A program made the translations under genes and the position numbers. Source: Bacteroidales bacterium (GTDB lineage Bacteria; Bacteroidota; Bacteroidia; Bacteroidales; F082). Taken from it: a DNA stretch of 18,561 nt. Below, piece after piece: positions 1-11,108 of the stretch. The DNA lies in contig JAILDR010000064.1 in NCBI GenBank assembly GCA_024689285.1, positions 1 to 18,561 on the forward strand, written 5' to 3'. Position 1 is the first letter of the stretch, and every line of letters begins with the position of its first letter. The notes beneath the pieces were generated by a model. That model saw only the letters and a list, made by a program, of their open reading frames with translations. It did no database searches and was not told the DNA's origin.

Positions 1-1248
1 GCCTCGCGATTCGACTTCTGCCGTTTCGAATATGGTAAGGCAGTTCGCGATGATGATCAGGATGGCGGCGCCCTGTGTATCGTCGGTTGCGATGAGGTAG
101 AAATCAGCCACAGTACCCTGTTCTGCAATTTTTCACGTGAACACGGCGGAGCCTTGAATGCCGAATGGTCCAAAGTGGTGATGCACGACTGCGATGTTCG
201 CAATAACCTGACTTACACCAGATTGGATACCGTATACTTTATGTATGGTGGTGGCTTGCGATTCATTAACTGTGAAGTGGAATTGACGGGTACAAACTTC
301 CGCTACAACATAGGCGAAAGTGCCATCGGCGGTGCATTGAGCCTCGACAGCTGCGCCGTCGTGATTGACCGTTGCAAGTTTGAGCACAACTACGGCATCA
401 ACGGCGGCGGTCTCTATCTCATTCGTAGCAACAATCGGGACTGCTCCATCACCAACTCTCTTTTTGCCAACAACACCTCTGGGCATTTCGGTGGCGGTTT
501 GGCCATCAGCGACTCATCGCCCCTGGTCAGCAACCTCACTGTCGTCAGCAACCACTCTGTCGGCGTGAACTGCGGCGGTATCTTCTGTTACCAATACAGC
601 TCTCCCGTTTTGTGGAACTGTATCGTCTATGGCAACACCAATGATGCTCCTCTTGAAGAGCCCGTCCAAATCTGGGCCTGGACATTCGATAATTGTGCGC
701 CGGAGTTTCACAACTGCTTGATTCAATATGGTTTGGACAACATTTCAAACCACGAGGTCGTTACCGTCTACGAAAACTGCCTCGATGAAGATCCGCATTT
801 CACCCATCCTGATAATGGGGATTTCAGCATCAGACCAGAGAGCCCTTGCCATGATGCTGGCGCTTATGATACGCCCGCTGAGATTCTTGAAGGCTACGAC
901 TTGCTTGGAAATCCCCGCGTTCTTGATAACTGTATCGACATCGGTGCCTACGAAGCTGACCTTACAGGTATTCAGGAAACGGCCAAATATGAGACCCCCA
1001 TTCATGTTGCCGGCAACCCGGTTACCGCTTCGAGTTATGCGGAGGTTGAAATTGAAAATGCTGGCGTTGTTTCGGCAAGGGTGTATTCATTAGAGGGAAA
1101 GCTGTTGGTGGACAAGAATTTAGATATAGCCTGTGCAGGTGTCAACCGCTTTGCCATCGGCGACCTGTTCTCCACATTATCGTCGGGGGCATATTTGTTA
1201 GTGTTCCAAACGGCTAATCAGACTTTTGTGGCTAAAGTAATCAGATGA
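1..1248 (+). CDS. Right-handed beta-helix protein with T9SS C-terminal sorting domain (5'-truncated)
   Basis: The frame is open from the first base, so the start lies upstream of the window; about 415 residues are visible. The body is a series of short turns rich in Gly-Gly, Asn and Cys (GGALSLDSCAVVIDRCKFEH, GGGLYLIRSNN, GGGLAISDSSP), typical of parallel beta-helix surface proteins. Around bases 790-955 there is a DPxF...F.I..ESPCHDAG...DLLGNPR...DIGAYE segment, characteristic of the region that often ends such helices (choice-of-anchor Q type). The last 75-80 residues form an Ig-like type A T9SS sorting domain ending in SGAYLLVFQT...FVAKVIR. The inferred role is a secreted or surface-anchored protein exported by the type IX system. 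Substrate or partner is unknown. A TTG at 154 could be called as a start, but the beta-helix pattern (DGGALCIVGC) continues upstream of it, so it is not the real start. The stop overlaps the next gene by 4 bp. Confidence 0.85.
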   Translation, partial: ASRFDFCRFEYGKAVRDDDQDGGALCIVGCDEVEISHSTLFCNFSREHGGALNAEWSKVVMHDCDVRNNLTYTRLDTVYFMYGGGLRFINCEVELTGTNFRYNIGESAIGGALSLDSCAVVIDRCKFEHNYGINGGGLYLIRSNNRDCSITNSLFANNTSGHFGGGLAISDSSPLVSNLTVVSNHSVGVNCGGIFCYQYSSPVLWNCIVYGNTNDAPLEEPVQIWAWTFDNCAPEFHNCLIQYGLDNISNHEVVTVYENCLDEDPHFTHPDNGDFSIRPESPCHDAGAYDTPAEILEGYDLLGNPRVLDNCIDIGAYEADLTGIQETAKYETPIHVAGNPVTASSYAEVEIENAGVVSARVYSLEGKLLVDKNLDIACAGVNRFAIGDLFSTLSSGAYLLVFQTANQTFVAKVIR

Positions 1249-2363
1249 GGGACTTTTTCGGCGTCGAGGTAGACCGCAAGCGTGTCTTCGGTTTGGATTT
1301 TTTGCGGGCTTTCGCCATTTTCTGTGTGGTGCAAGGTCACGCTGAGCGAATTCTCTTCGATACGCCTCTTGACCGATTCACCGATATGCCTGTGCCTCAT
1401 GGTGTCGACATCTTCTTCGTCATCAGCGGCTTCCTTATCGGCAAGTCATTCATCAACTACCTCGAAAAGCACGACAACCGTATCGGTCGTTCCAAAACCC
1501 TCAATTTCTATGCGCGGACGGCCTTGCGCATCTTGCCCAATTATTTGTTCATCCTGTTTGTCAACTATGTTTTGGTGCGTTGCCATATCATCACTGGCGA
1601 CACCGAGGCATTCCCGTTATGGCGTTTCGCCACCTTCACCCAAAATCTGTTCACGCCCTTCTGGGGTTTCTATTGGGAGTCGTATTCTTTGCCCGTACAA
1701 TGGTGGTTCTACATCTTTTTTCCACTTTTGCTGACGCTTTTGTGCCTCTTTGCAAAGCCCAGGAAATTCATCCCTTGGTTGTGTCTTTTCTTTGTTTTGG
1801 CCGCAATCACCTTCCGCCTCTCGGTAGCCGACCAAATCCATGATCGTTTCGGTTGGGATATCTGGATACGCAAAACCGTAATCTCCCGCACCGATAATAT
1901 ATATATAGGTGTGCTTGCCGCTTGGGTGATGTGCTACTTTCCGAAGCAATGGGAGCGCCACGCGTTGGCCTGTTTTGTCGTCGGATTAGCTGTTTTCATC
2001 ACCACGCGTATCTTTCCGCGTACACCAGGCACTTTTTATTACGATGCCTTGTACCTGACGATTTCAGCCGTTGCCATTGCATTATGGTTTCCTTTGCTTA
2101 CGAAATGGAAATCCTACACGACCCGTTGGGGAGGCTTTGTCTCGCGCGTCAGCATCCTTTCCTACTCGATGTTCCTCACCAATTTGCTGCTGTTGCAAAT
2201 CCTCGAGACCAGTTTCCCGAACTTTATCAGCCGATATGCCATAGCCTATCCCGTCTACTGGGTTTTGGTCTTTGCGGCAGCCTATACCTTATATATATTT
2301 ATAGAAAAACCTTTCGCAAAGTTGCGGGATGCTTTGCCCTTAAAACCATCACAAAAGACATGA
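1245..2363 (+). CDS. Acyltransferase 3 family integral membrane protein
   Basis: A 372-residue polytopic membrane protein of the OafA/YrhL acyltransferase 3 family, whose members move acetyl or other acyl groups onto extracytoplasmic sugars, lipids or peptidoglycan. Visible landmarks are an N-terminal FGLDFLRAFAIFCVVQGHA motif (Arg21, His32), HGVDIFFVISGFLIGKSF near residues 49-66, about ten hydrophobic segments, and a SYSLPVQWWFYIFFP motif around residue 152. In most family members the last motif has Glu-Glu where this protein has Gln152-Trp, so one usually conserved acidic residue is replaced. The start is the ATG of an ATGA overlap with the upstream T9SS-cargo gene, and the stop overlaps the next gene in the same way, so the three genes are probably co-transcribed and translationally coupled. 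The acceptor cannot be deduced; a cell-envelope glycan is the best guess. Confidence 0.85.
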   Translation: MRDFFGVEVDRKRVFGLDFLRAFAIFCVVQGHAERILFDTPLDRFTDMPVPHGVDIFFVISGFLIGKSFINYLEKHDNRIGRSKTLNFYARTALRILPNYLFILFVNYVLVRCHIITGDTEAFPLWRFATFTQNLFTPFWGFYWESYSLPVQWWFYIFFPLLLTLLCLFAKPRKFIPWLCLFFVLAAITFRLSVADQIHDRFGWDIWIRKTVISRTDNIYIGVLAAWVMCYFPKQWERHALACFVVGLAVFITTRIFPRTPGTFYYDALYLTISAVAIALWFPLLTKWKSYTTRWGGFVSRVSILSYSMFLTNLLLLQILETSFPNFISRYAIAYPVYWVLVFAAAYTLYIFIEKPFAKLRDALPLKPSQKT

Positions 2364-2983
2364 AAAGGTTTCTGCTATTCCTCTCATTATTCCTCCTGGC
2401 TCCTTCTCTGATGGCTCAAAAAATTGGAGGAGGCCTCATTCTGGGGCCGGTTCTCTCCACCATGAATATCAGCGGAAACGATAGCACCCAGTTCCGTTTG
2501 GACTTCACAGCAGGGGTGCGCATCGCGCTCATCCCCCAACGCACCATCATCGGAGGCGAAATCGACATCCTTTATTCACGGCAAGGCACGAGTTCGAAAA
2601 AAGGGCTGGATGACAATGGTGTTGGCATTCGCTACTTGGAAAAGTCGCACTACATCAATGTACCCTTGCTGCTCACCGTCTACCTTAGGAAATGGAACGA
2701 GGACGATGAAGACGAATCAAGGATTCCGAGACTGCGCATCGGACCTCAATTTGGTTTCTGCATAGGAGGCAACAGCGTGTTTGAGGTGAAAAGCAAGACT
2801 TCACAGCAATACATCCTCCCGTGGGAAAAGGGCGGCTTCAACCGCTTCGACTATGGCGTCACCGCTGCCGTCAGCTACTGGTTCATCGAAGTGAGGTATA
2901 CCTTCGGAATGGCCAACGTCTTCAAAGAAGGCGAAAAGTCCACCAACCACGTGATTTCCGTCACTTGGTCGGATATTTGGTGA
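2360..2983 (+). CDS. Outer-membrane beta-barrel protein (PorT/OMP_b-brl_2-like)
   Basis: A 207-residue protein with a clear signal peptide (MKRFLLFLSLFLLAPSLMAQ, cleavage predicted before Gln20). The mature part opens with a glycine-rich strand (KIGGGLILGPVLSTM) and continues as alternating amphipathic strands (FRLDFTAGVRIALIPQ, YINVPLLLTVYLRKW, LRIGPQFGFCIGG, YGVTAAVSYWFIEVRYTFGM). This pattern is that of the small 8-stranded barrels widespread in Bacteroidetes and annotated as PorT-like or outer membrane beta-barrel domain. The open frame extends back to 1922, but the ATG at 2360 gives the signal peptide and the 4-bp overlap with the acyltransferase stop, so it is the supported start. Function is unknown; operon position suggests a cell-envelope role with its two upstream neighbours. 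Confidence 0.75.
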   Translation: MKRFLLFLSLFLLAPSLMAQKIGGGLILGPVLSTMNISGNDSTQFRLDFTAGVRIALIPQRTIIGGEIDILYSRQGTSSKKGLDDNGVGIRYLEKSHYINVPLLLTVYLRKWNEDDEDESRIPRLRIGPQFGFCIGGNSVFEVKSKTSQQYILPWEKGGFNRFDYGVTAAVSYWFIEVRYTFGMANVFKEGEKSTNHVISVTWSDIW

Positions 2984-3009
2984 TTATTTGGGGAAAATCT
3001 TTATATTTG
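2976..3009 (+). promoter_or_regulatory. Bacteroidetes-type promoter for trkA-trkH
   Basis: A TATATTTG -7 element (3002-3009, matching TAnnTTTG) is preceded by TTTG at 2976-2979 with 22 bp between, close to the usual -33/-7 spacing. The ATG of trkA is 23 bases downstream, so the leader is short and leaves no room for a riboswitch. The -33 part overlaps the end of the beta-barrel gene. Confidence 0.6.
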
Positions 3010-3031
3010 CACTTTTATAAAGTAAAATGAA

Positions 3032-4372
3032 ATGAACATAGTAATAGCTGGAGACGGAGAAGTAGGGATGCACTTGGCGGAAGCCTTGGTGCGCAGCAAC
3101 CATAATATCACCATCGTCGACCCGCATGAGGAGCTGCTGAAGATGATGGAATCGCACAGCGACCTGATGACCATCACGGGCGACTCTACCTCGACTGCGG
3201 TGCTGCAGCGCGCCAACGTGAAGCGCGCCGACCTCGTCATCGCTGTGCTGCACGACGAGCACATCAACCTGCTGACGGGCATCATCGCTAAAAAGCTCGG
3301 TGCCAAAAAGGTCATCGCCCGCGTCAACACGATGGAGAACCTGAGTCCCGAAGTATGGCGCATGTATCAAGACCTCGGCATCGATGGATTGTTGTCTCCT
3401 GAAGACATAGCCGCACAGGAAATCATTTCGTTGCTGAAAAAGAATGCCTCATCCGAGACCTACGACTTTGCAGGCGGCAACCTGCAGCTCTTTATGGTCA
3501 AACTTGAGCCTGAAGCCGAAATTCTTGGCAAGACCGTTAACGAAGTCACCGACCAATATGAGCATATCGAATTCCGTGTGGCTGCTATCCACCGTCGCCA
3601 AAGTACCTTCATTCCTCAAGGCGAAGAGGTGTTTCAAGTGGCCGATATGGTGTATGTTGTCACCAAGCCCCACGCCATCAAGGACATTATCCGGTTGAGC
3701 GGCAAGAAGCAAATTCAAGTCCACAATGTGATGATTGTAGGTGGAGGACGCGTAGGCCGGATCACTGCCAAACGTCTGGAGAATGAGCTGGACATCAAGA
3801 TTCTGGAGATGGACAAAGAGCGTTGCATGGATTTGACCAACTACCTCTCTGAGGCCTTAGTGGTCAATGCCGATGCCCGCAACCTCGACCTGCTTGAGGA
3901 CGAAGGTATTAAGGATATGGATGCCTTCATCGCTGTCACCGACAACACCGAGACCAACATCCTCACCTGCCTGCAAGCCAAGTCGTTTGGCGTGAAGAAG
4001 ACCATCGCCCTCGTCGAGAACATCGACTATATCGACATCTCGCAGAACATCGGCATCGACTCCATCATCAACAAGAAACTCATCGCAGCCAGCTATATGG
4101 TGAAATACACCCTCGGAGCCAAAGTCTCCACCTTGAAGAGCCTCAGTGGCATCGATGCCGACATCGTGGAGTTTGAGGTCAGGGCCGGATCGGCTGTGAC
4201 TCGCAAAGCCATAGGCCAATTAGCCATGCCCACTGATGCCATCATCTGCGGCATCACCCGCGACGGCGAGAGCTACATCGCCACTGAAGATTTCCAAATC
4301 GAGACCGACGACCAAGTGGTGGTGTTGGCCCTGCCCAATGCCATTCCTGCCGTTGAAAGGCTGTTCCATTAA
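3032..4372 (+). CDS. trkA: Trk potassium transport NAD-binding regulatory protein TrkA
   Basis: A 446-residue cytoplasmic protein made of two RCK modules, the usual full-length TrkA layout. The first Rossmann fold starts at residue 2 with the dinucleotide motif G7-D-G-E-V-G12 and the acidic Asp30 that contacts the ribose. An RCK_C domain follows at about residues 145-225. The second Rossmann fold has GGGRVG near 237-242 with ILEMDKE downstream, and a final RCK_C domain runs to about 446. TrkA binds NAD(H)/ATP and gates the TrkH channel, forming the constitutive low-affinity potassium uptake system. The trkH gene begins 3 bp after the stop, so the two are translationally coupled. The start was chosen because the Rossmann beta-strand MNIVIAGDGEVG begins directly at this ATG. 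An ATG at 3027 is in another frame. Confidence 0.95.
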   Translation: MNIVIAGDGEVGMHLAEALVRSNHNITIVDPHEELLKMMESHSDLMTITGDSTSTAVLQRANVKRADLVIAVLHDEHINLLTGIIAKKLGAKKVIARVNTMENLSPEVWRMYQDLGIDGLLSPEDIAAQEIISLLKKNASSETYDFAGGNLQLFMVKLEPEAEILGKTVNEVTDQYEHIEFRVAAIHRRQSTFIPQGEEVFQVADMVYVVTKPHAIKDIIRLSGKKQIQVHNVMIVGGGRVGRITAKRLENELDIKILEMDKERCMDLTNYLSEALVVNADARNLDLLEDEGIKDMDAFIAVTDNTETNILTCLQAKSFGVKKTIALVENIDYIDISQNIGIDSIINKKLIAASYMVKYTLGAKVSTLKSLSGIDADIVEFEVRAGSAVTRKAIGQLAMPTDAIICGITRDGESYIATEDFQIETDDQVVVLALPNAIPAVERLFH

Positions 4373-4375
4373 ACC

Positions 4376-5839
4376 ATGAAATTCAAGAGCAAAATAAACA
4401 TCCCCTTGGTGCTACGGATTGAAGGCTTTCTGCTGCTTATGGAAAGCATCTTCATGATGATGGTGCTTCCCGTGACCTATTTTCACCACGGGCTGTATGT
4501 TTTCAGTATGCCTTTCTCGGCATTGATTACTTTGCTCACCGGTGTCATCCTCATCATCGCAACGCGACCTTACAAAAACGAAAAAACGACCTCACACGAC
4601 GGCGTTTTCATTGTCTGCATCTCTTGGCTCGTGCTTTCGCTTTTCGGTGCAATGCCTTATCTGCTCAGCAAGAGTGTGCCCAATTTCACCGATGGTTTCT
4701 TCGAGGCACTCTCCGGGTTCACCACCACGGGTGCCACCATCCTCACCCACATCGAAGCTGTTCCGAAAGACATCCTCTTTTGGCGCAGTATGACGCAATG
4801 GCTTGGCGGTCTGGCCATCATCGTTTTCAGTATCGCCATCTTGCCTTATTTGAGCATGAGCGGAATGCAGCTCTTCATCTCTGAGATTAACGGCATCACC
4901 TACGACAAACTGCATCCACGCATTCTGCATACCGTATGGCGCATCTGGGGCATTTACCTGTTTTTCACATTGTTGGAAACCTTATTGCTCTATCTTGGCG
5001 ATATGGATCTTTACGATGCCTTATGCCACTCTATGACTACTATCAGTTCGGGTGGGTTCTCGACACGCACAGCCAATATGGGAGCCTTTTCCAACTATTC
5101 GCAAGTGGTGGTAAGCATCTTTATGGTGCTGTCGGGCTGCAACTTCTCGTTGTTGCTGCTTTCTTTGAGTTGGAGATCGTTCACTATCTTGAGGAATCAG
5201 GAGTTTCGTCAATTACTGTTGTCCATCGTGGTGGCCAGTTTGGGTATTGGCTTTGTGTTGTTTTTCGCGGCGCACCACAGTTTTGGCACCTCGTTTCGTG
5301 AGGCTTTTTTCAGCGTCATTTCCTCAATAACCACAACCGGATTCTTCGTAAGCGATTATACTGCCTGGCCTTCGTTCCTTGGGGTCATATTGTTTTTGTT
5401 CATGTTCATCGGGGCCTGCTCTGGCTCCACTTCGGGCGGCGTAAAACTGTTTCGTCATCTGATTTTCGTCAAAAACTCAGTATTGGAGCTGAAGCGTATC
5501 ATCCATCCCAATGCAGTGCTGCCCGTCAAGGTTAACGGCAAAGCCATCTCAACGAGTGGTGTCTATAAGAATACAATCTTTATCATTATCTATTTCCTCG
5601 TTTTCATCACAGGAGGCATCCTGCTGCTCTTCACAGGCTCCGACTTCAACACCGCCCTGGGTGCCTCGGTGGCATCTTTGAGCAACGTTGGCACAGGTAT
5701 CGGCGGTGTGGGGCCCGGTGGCTCGTATGTAGGTTTCTCGTTCTTCGACAAATGGCTCCTTATGTTGCTGATGCTTCTCGGCAGAGTAGAGCTGTTTTCG
5801 TTGATTACCCTGTTTTCTCGCGGTTTTTGGAAGAATTAA
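4376..5839 (+). CDS. trkH: Trk potassium uptake channel subunit TrkH
   Basis: A 487-residue integral membrane protein of the TrkH/KtrB superfamily. Four pore-loop (M-P-M) repeats can be traced by their filter-like segments: GFTTTGAT near residue 115, TTISSGGFST near 222, SSITTTGFF near 315 and SLSNVGTGIGG near 435, each with the conserved filter glycine. Hydrophobic helices flank each loop. The signature SGSTSGGVKLFR near 350-360 is also present. It transports potassium, with TrkA as its cytoplasmic gating ring. It starts 3 bp after trkA and ends 18 bp before a GH97 gene on the same strand; no promoter-like element is seen in that gap, so read-through into the glycosidase is likely. Confidence 0.95.
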   Translation: MKFKSKINIPLVLRIEGFLLLMESIFMMMVLPVTYFHHGLYVFSMPFSALITLLTGVILIIATRPYKNEKTTSHDGVFIVCISWLVLSLFGAMPYLLSKSVPNFTDGFFEALSGFTTTGATILTHIEAVPKDILFWRSMTQWLGGLAIIVFSIAILPYLSMSGMQLFISEINGITYDKLHPRILHTVWRIWGIYLFFTLLETLLLYLGDMDLYDALCHSMTTISSGGFSTRTANMGAFSNYSQVVVSIFMVLSGCNFSLLLLSLSWRSFTILRNQEFRQLLLSIVVASLGIGFVLFFAAHHSFGTSFREAFFSVISSITTTGFFVSDYTAWPSFLGVILFLFMFIGACSGSTSGGVKLFRHLIFVKNSVLELKRIIHPNAVLPVKVNGKAISTSGVYKNTIFIIIYFLVFITGGILLLFTGSDFNTALGASVASLSNVGTGIGGVGPGGSYVGFSFFDKWLLMLLMLLGRVELFSLITLFSRGFWKN

Positions 5840-5857
5840 TACTAAAAAGATACCATC

Positions 5858-7852
5858 ATGAATAAAGCATCCTTATTCCTTTCAATGCTCCTGCTGCTTG
5901 CTGTGAGCGCCTTCGCCCAAAAGCAATACACATTGCAATCGCCCGACAAAGACATCACTGTGACAATTGAAGCGGGCGAGCAACTCACTTATGCCGTTAC
6001 GCACGGCGGCACCTGCGTCTTGGCACCTTCAGCCATCGGGATGAAACTGACGGATGGCAAGCTGCTTGGCACAAAGCCTGTCATTAAGAGTGCAACAACT
6101 CGTTCCGTCAACCAAAGCGTGAGAGCTCCCTTTTACAAACGCGCCCAGATTCCAGAGGTTTATGAAGAACTGACGCTGAACATGAAAGGCAACTATAAGG
6201 TCGTCTTTCGTGCCTACGACGAGGGTGTAGCCTACCGTTTCATGACCGAATTCAACAAGCCTGTTATTATCGAAAACGAGACCGCAGACTTTAATTTTAA
6301 CGCAGATTATCAGGCACTTGTACCGTATGTCCCCAGACGCTCCGGACAAGAAGGCGACCTTATCAACCAGCAGTTCTACAACTCGTTTGAGAGCACCTAC
6401 TCCCACATCAACCTTAGCCAAATGGACCCCGAAAAACTCGCCTTCTTACCTTTGCTGGTCGAACTCAAGGATGGCAAGAAAGCCGTCATCACCGAAGCCG
6501 ACTTGGAGGATTTCCCTGGCTTGTATCTCTATAATCCCAAAGGAGGTAACAGCCTTTCTGCTATGCACGCAGGCTATCCCAAGACCCGCGAACAAGGCGG
6601 CCACAACAACCTGCAATGGATTGTAAAAGAACGCGAGAACTATATTGCCAAAGTGGAAGGTAGACGTTCGTTCCCATGGCGTTGCATTGTTATCTCTGAA
6701 AGCGACAAGGAACTGGCCGACAGCGATTTGGTTTATCTCTTGGCCACGCCGAGCCGTGTGGAGGATGTTTCGTGGATCCAGCCTGGCAAAGTGGCTTGGG
6801 ACTGGTGGAACGCTTGGAACATCTATGGCGTTGATTTCCCTGCGGGCATTAACAACGACACCTATAAATATTATATTGACTTTGCCTCGCAATACGGCAT
6901 CGAATACGTCATCTTGGATGAAGGCTGGGCCGTCAACAAACAAGCCGACCTCTTCCAAGTGGTGCCCGAAATCGACATCAAGGAGCTGGTGGACTATGGC
7001 GCAGAGCGCAATGTGGGCATCGTGCTTTGGGTGGGCTATGCCGCCATCGACAAGGATATGGAACATGTTTGCCAACATTATGCCGACTTGGGCGTAAAAG
7101 GCTTCAAGGTCGACTTCATGGATGGTGACGACCAGATGATTGTCGACTTTTATTATCGCATGGCTGAAACCGCCGCCCGTCATCATCTTTTCGTTGATTT
7201 TCACGGTGCTTACAAGCCCACGGGATTGCATCGCACCTATCCTAATGTGTTGAACCATGAGGGCGTGTACGGCCTCGAACAAGCCAAGTGGGACAACGAG
7301 AGCGACCTCGTTCTCAACGAAGTCACCATCCCCTTCATCCGTATGGTGGCCGGCCCGATGGACTACACCCAAGGCGCAATGAAGAACGCTCAGAAGAACA
7401 ACTTTGCCGCTATTTATACTGAGCCGATGAGTCAGGGAACACGCTGCCGCCAATTGGCTGAATATGTAATATTTGAATCCCCCTTCAATATGCTCTGCGA
7501 CAGTCCGAGCAACTATCTCAACGAGGATGAATGCACACTGTTCATCGCCAACGTGCCCACCACTTGGGATGAGACCGTCGTTCTCGACGGAAAAGTGGGT
7601 GAATACCTCGTCATCGCTCGCCGCAAAGATTTCCGTTGGTATGTAGGGGCTATCACGAATTGGGAAGAACGCGACCTTTATCTCGACCTTTCAGTCTTGC
7701 CCAACTTTGGAGCCAAGTCGGGACAAATCTTCCGCGACGGCATCAACGCCAACCGTGTGGCCAAGGACTATGTGGCAGAACAAATCCAAGTGATGGGTAA
7801 CAAAATAAAGCTCCACCTGGCCAAAGGCGGTGGAGCTGTGATAGTGTTCTAA
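5858..7852 (+). CDS. Secreted glycoside hydrolase family 97 enzyme, retaining type
   Basis: A 664-residue GH97 enzyme with a signal peptide (MNKASLFLSMLLLLAVSAFA, then Gln). The N-terminal beta-sandwich starts LQSPDKDITVTIE; the (beta/alpha)8 barrel begins near residue 310 with GKVAWDWWNAWN; a small C-terminal beta domain ends IKLHLAKGGGAVIVF. Within the barrel, GFKVDFMDGDDQ places Asp419 at the position of the nucleophile reported for the retaining Bacteroides thetaiotaomicron enzyme BtGH97b (Asp415), and NHEGVYG gives Glu468, matching its acid/base Glu470. This supports a retaining alpha-galactosidase-like or related alpha-glycosidase acting in the periplasm; the exact sugar is inferred, not shown. 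It follows trkH by 18 bp. It ends 9 bp from the stop of the convergent SusB-like gene. No SusC/SusD pair is in the window. Confidence 0.9.
   Translation: MNKASLFLSMLLLLAVSAFAQKQYTLQSPDKDITVTIEAGEQLTYAVTHGGTCVLAPSAIGMKLTDGKLLGTKPVIKSATTRSVNQSVRAPFYKRAQIPEVYEELTLNMKGNYKVVFRAYDEGVAYRFMTEFNKPVIIENETADFNFNADYQALVPYVPRRSGQEGDLINQQFYNSFESTYSHINLSQMDPEKLAFLPLLVELKDGKKAVITEADLEDFPGLYLYNPKGGNSLSAMHAGYPKTREQGGHNNLQWIVKERENYIAKVEGRRSFPWRCIVISESDKELADSDLVYLLATPSRVEDVSWIQPGKVAWDWWNAWNIYGVDFPAGINNDTYKYYIDFASQYGIEYVILDEGWAVNKQADLFQVVPEIDIKELVDYGAERNVGIVLWVGYAAIDKDMEHVCQHYADLGVKGFKVDFMDGDDQMIVDFYYRMAETAARHHLFVDFHGAYKPTGLHRTYPNVLNHEGVYGLEQAKWDNESDLVLNEVTIPFIRMVAGPMDYTQGAMKNAQKNNFAAIYTEPMSQGTRCRQLAEYVIFESPFNMLCDSPSNYLNEDECTLFIANVPTTWDETVVLDGKVGEYLVIARRKDFRWYVGAITNWEERDLYLDLSVLPNFGAKSGQIFRDGINANRVAKDYVAEQIQVMGNKIKLHLAKGGGAVIVF
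7801..7837 (-). terminator. Possible intrinsic terminator for the minus-strand GH97 gene, embedded in the opposite gene
   Basis: On the minus strand, AGCTCCACC (7837-7829) pairs with GGTGGAGCT (7817-7809), with a small inner GCC/GGC stem, and is followed at once by TTATTTTGTT (7808 downwards). The hairpin lies 25 bases past the stop of the SusB-like gene and inside the last codons of the plus-strand GH97. On the plus strand the same hairpin has no T-run, so it should work only for minus-strand transcripts. Confidence 0.5.
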
Positions 7853-7861
7853 TTTCCAGCA

Positions 7862-10246
<2,385 letters not shown>

Positions 10247-10256
10247 CTAACGCTAT

Positions 10257-11108
10257 ATGACTAAAAAAGAAGCGCTGCAATTATTTGAACAAAAGAAGGT
10301 TCGCACGGTTTGGGACGACCAAGAAGAGAAATGGTATTTCTCGATAGTGGATGTGTGTGATGTCCTCACCGACAGGAAGGATGCGCTAACTGCCAGAAAG
10401 TATTGGAACAAACTGAAGCAACGTCTTAAAGAAGAGGGAAATGAAACGGTGACAAATTGTCACCAGTTGAAACTTCGTGCGGCTGATGGCAAGATGCGTA
10501 TGACCGATGTCGCTGATACAGAGCAACTTTTTCGTATTATCCAATCGATACCGTCACCCAAAGCGGAGCCTTTCAAGCAATGGATGGCGCAGGTGGCCAG
10601 CCAACGTTTGGACCAAATGCAAGACCCAGAGCTGAGCATTGACCAAGCCATTGTCGATTATAAGCGTTTAGGTTACTCAGACGCATGGATTAACCAACGC
10701 ATCAAGTCCATCGAAGTGCGTAAGGAACTGACCGATGAATGGAAGCGAACAGGTGTGCAAGAAGGTTTGGAATACGCTTCGCTTACCGACATCATCACAC
10801 GCGAATGGAGCGGCTTTACTACCAAGCAATACAAAAACTATAAAGGGCTGAAAAAAGAGAACCTGCGCGACAACATGACCAACCTTGAAATCGCGCTCAA
10901 CATCCTTGCCGAAGCCTCGGCTGCGGAACTTTCCAAACAGCGCGACCCCAATGGTTTCAAAGGACAAAAACAAGTGGCCAAGGATGGCGGCAGCGTAGCC
11001 AAAGCCGCCCGTACACAATTGGAAAACCAATTGGGACACAGTGTCATATCGCCTTCAAAAGCCAGCGATTATTTGCTTCCTGAGGGAACGGAGGAGATTG
11101 AGGAATAA
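10257..11108 (+). CDS. Bro-N domain protein, DinD-like
   Basis: A 283-residue soluble protein. The N-terminal part (about residues 10-115) shows the BRO family N-terminal domain: VRTVWDDQEEKWYFSIVDVC, then LTARKYWNKLKQRLKEEG, and a second half with MRMTDVADTEQLFRIIQSIP. The remainder (AEPFKQWMAQVASQRLDQM, YKRLGYSDAWINQRIKSIEV, LTDIITREWSGFTTKQYKN) matches the plan of DinD, the E. coli DNA-damage-inducible protein of 274 residues reported to affect RecA filaments. Bro-N domains are otherwise common in phage antirepressors and bind DNA. A role in DNA damage or phage-related regulation is inferred. No phage structural or integrase gene is nearby. It is divergent from the SusB-like gene and convergent with the carboxyltransferase gene. 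No SOS-box equivalent could be recognised upstream. Confidence 0.75.
   Translation: MTKKEALQLFEQKKVRTVWDDQEEKWYFSIVDVCDVLTDRKDALTARKYWNKLKQRLKEEGNETVTNCHQLKLRAADGKMRMTDVADTEQLFRIIQSIPSPKAEPFKQWMAQVASQRLDQMQDPELSIDQAIVDYKRLGYSDAWINQRIKSIEVRKELTDEWKRTGVQEGLEYASLTDIITREWSGFTTKQYKNYKGLKKENLRDNMTNLEIALNILAEASAAELSKQRDPNGFKGQKQVAKDGGSVAKAARTQLENQLGHSVISPSKASDYLLPEGTEEIEE

Noticed and set aside
1895..1910. TATATATA runs in the acyltransferase gene (also near 2290)
   Set aside because: Explained by Ile-Tyr-Ile codons of transmembrane segments.
1922..2359. Upstream extension of the beta-barrel protein frame
   Set aside because: It overlaps the acyltransferase gene and would bury the signal peptide; the ATG at 2360 fits the 4-bp overlap and gives a clean N-terminus.
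6446..7453. Long minus-strand open frame (335 codons) opposite the retaining GH97 gene
   Set aside because: It lies fully antisense to a well-supported GH97 gene and has no domain pattern; the opposite strand's codon bias explains it.
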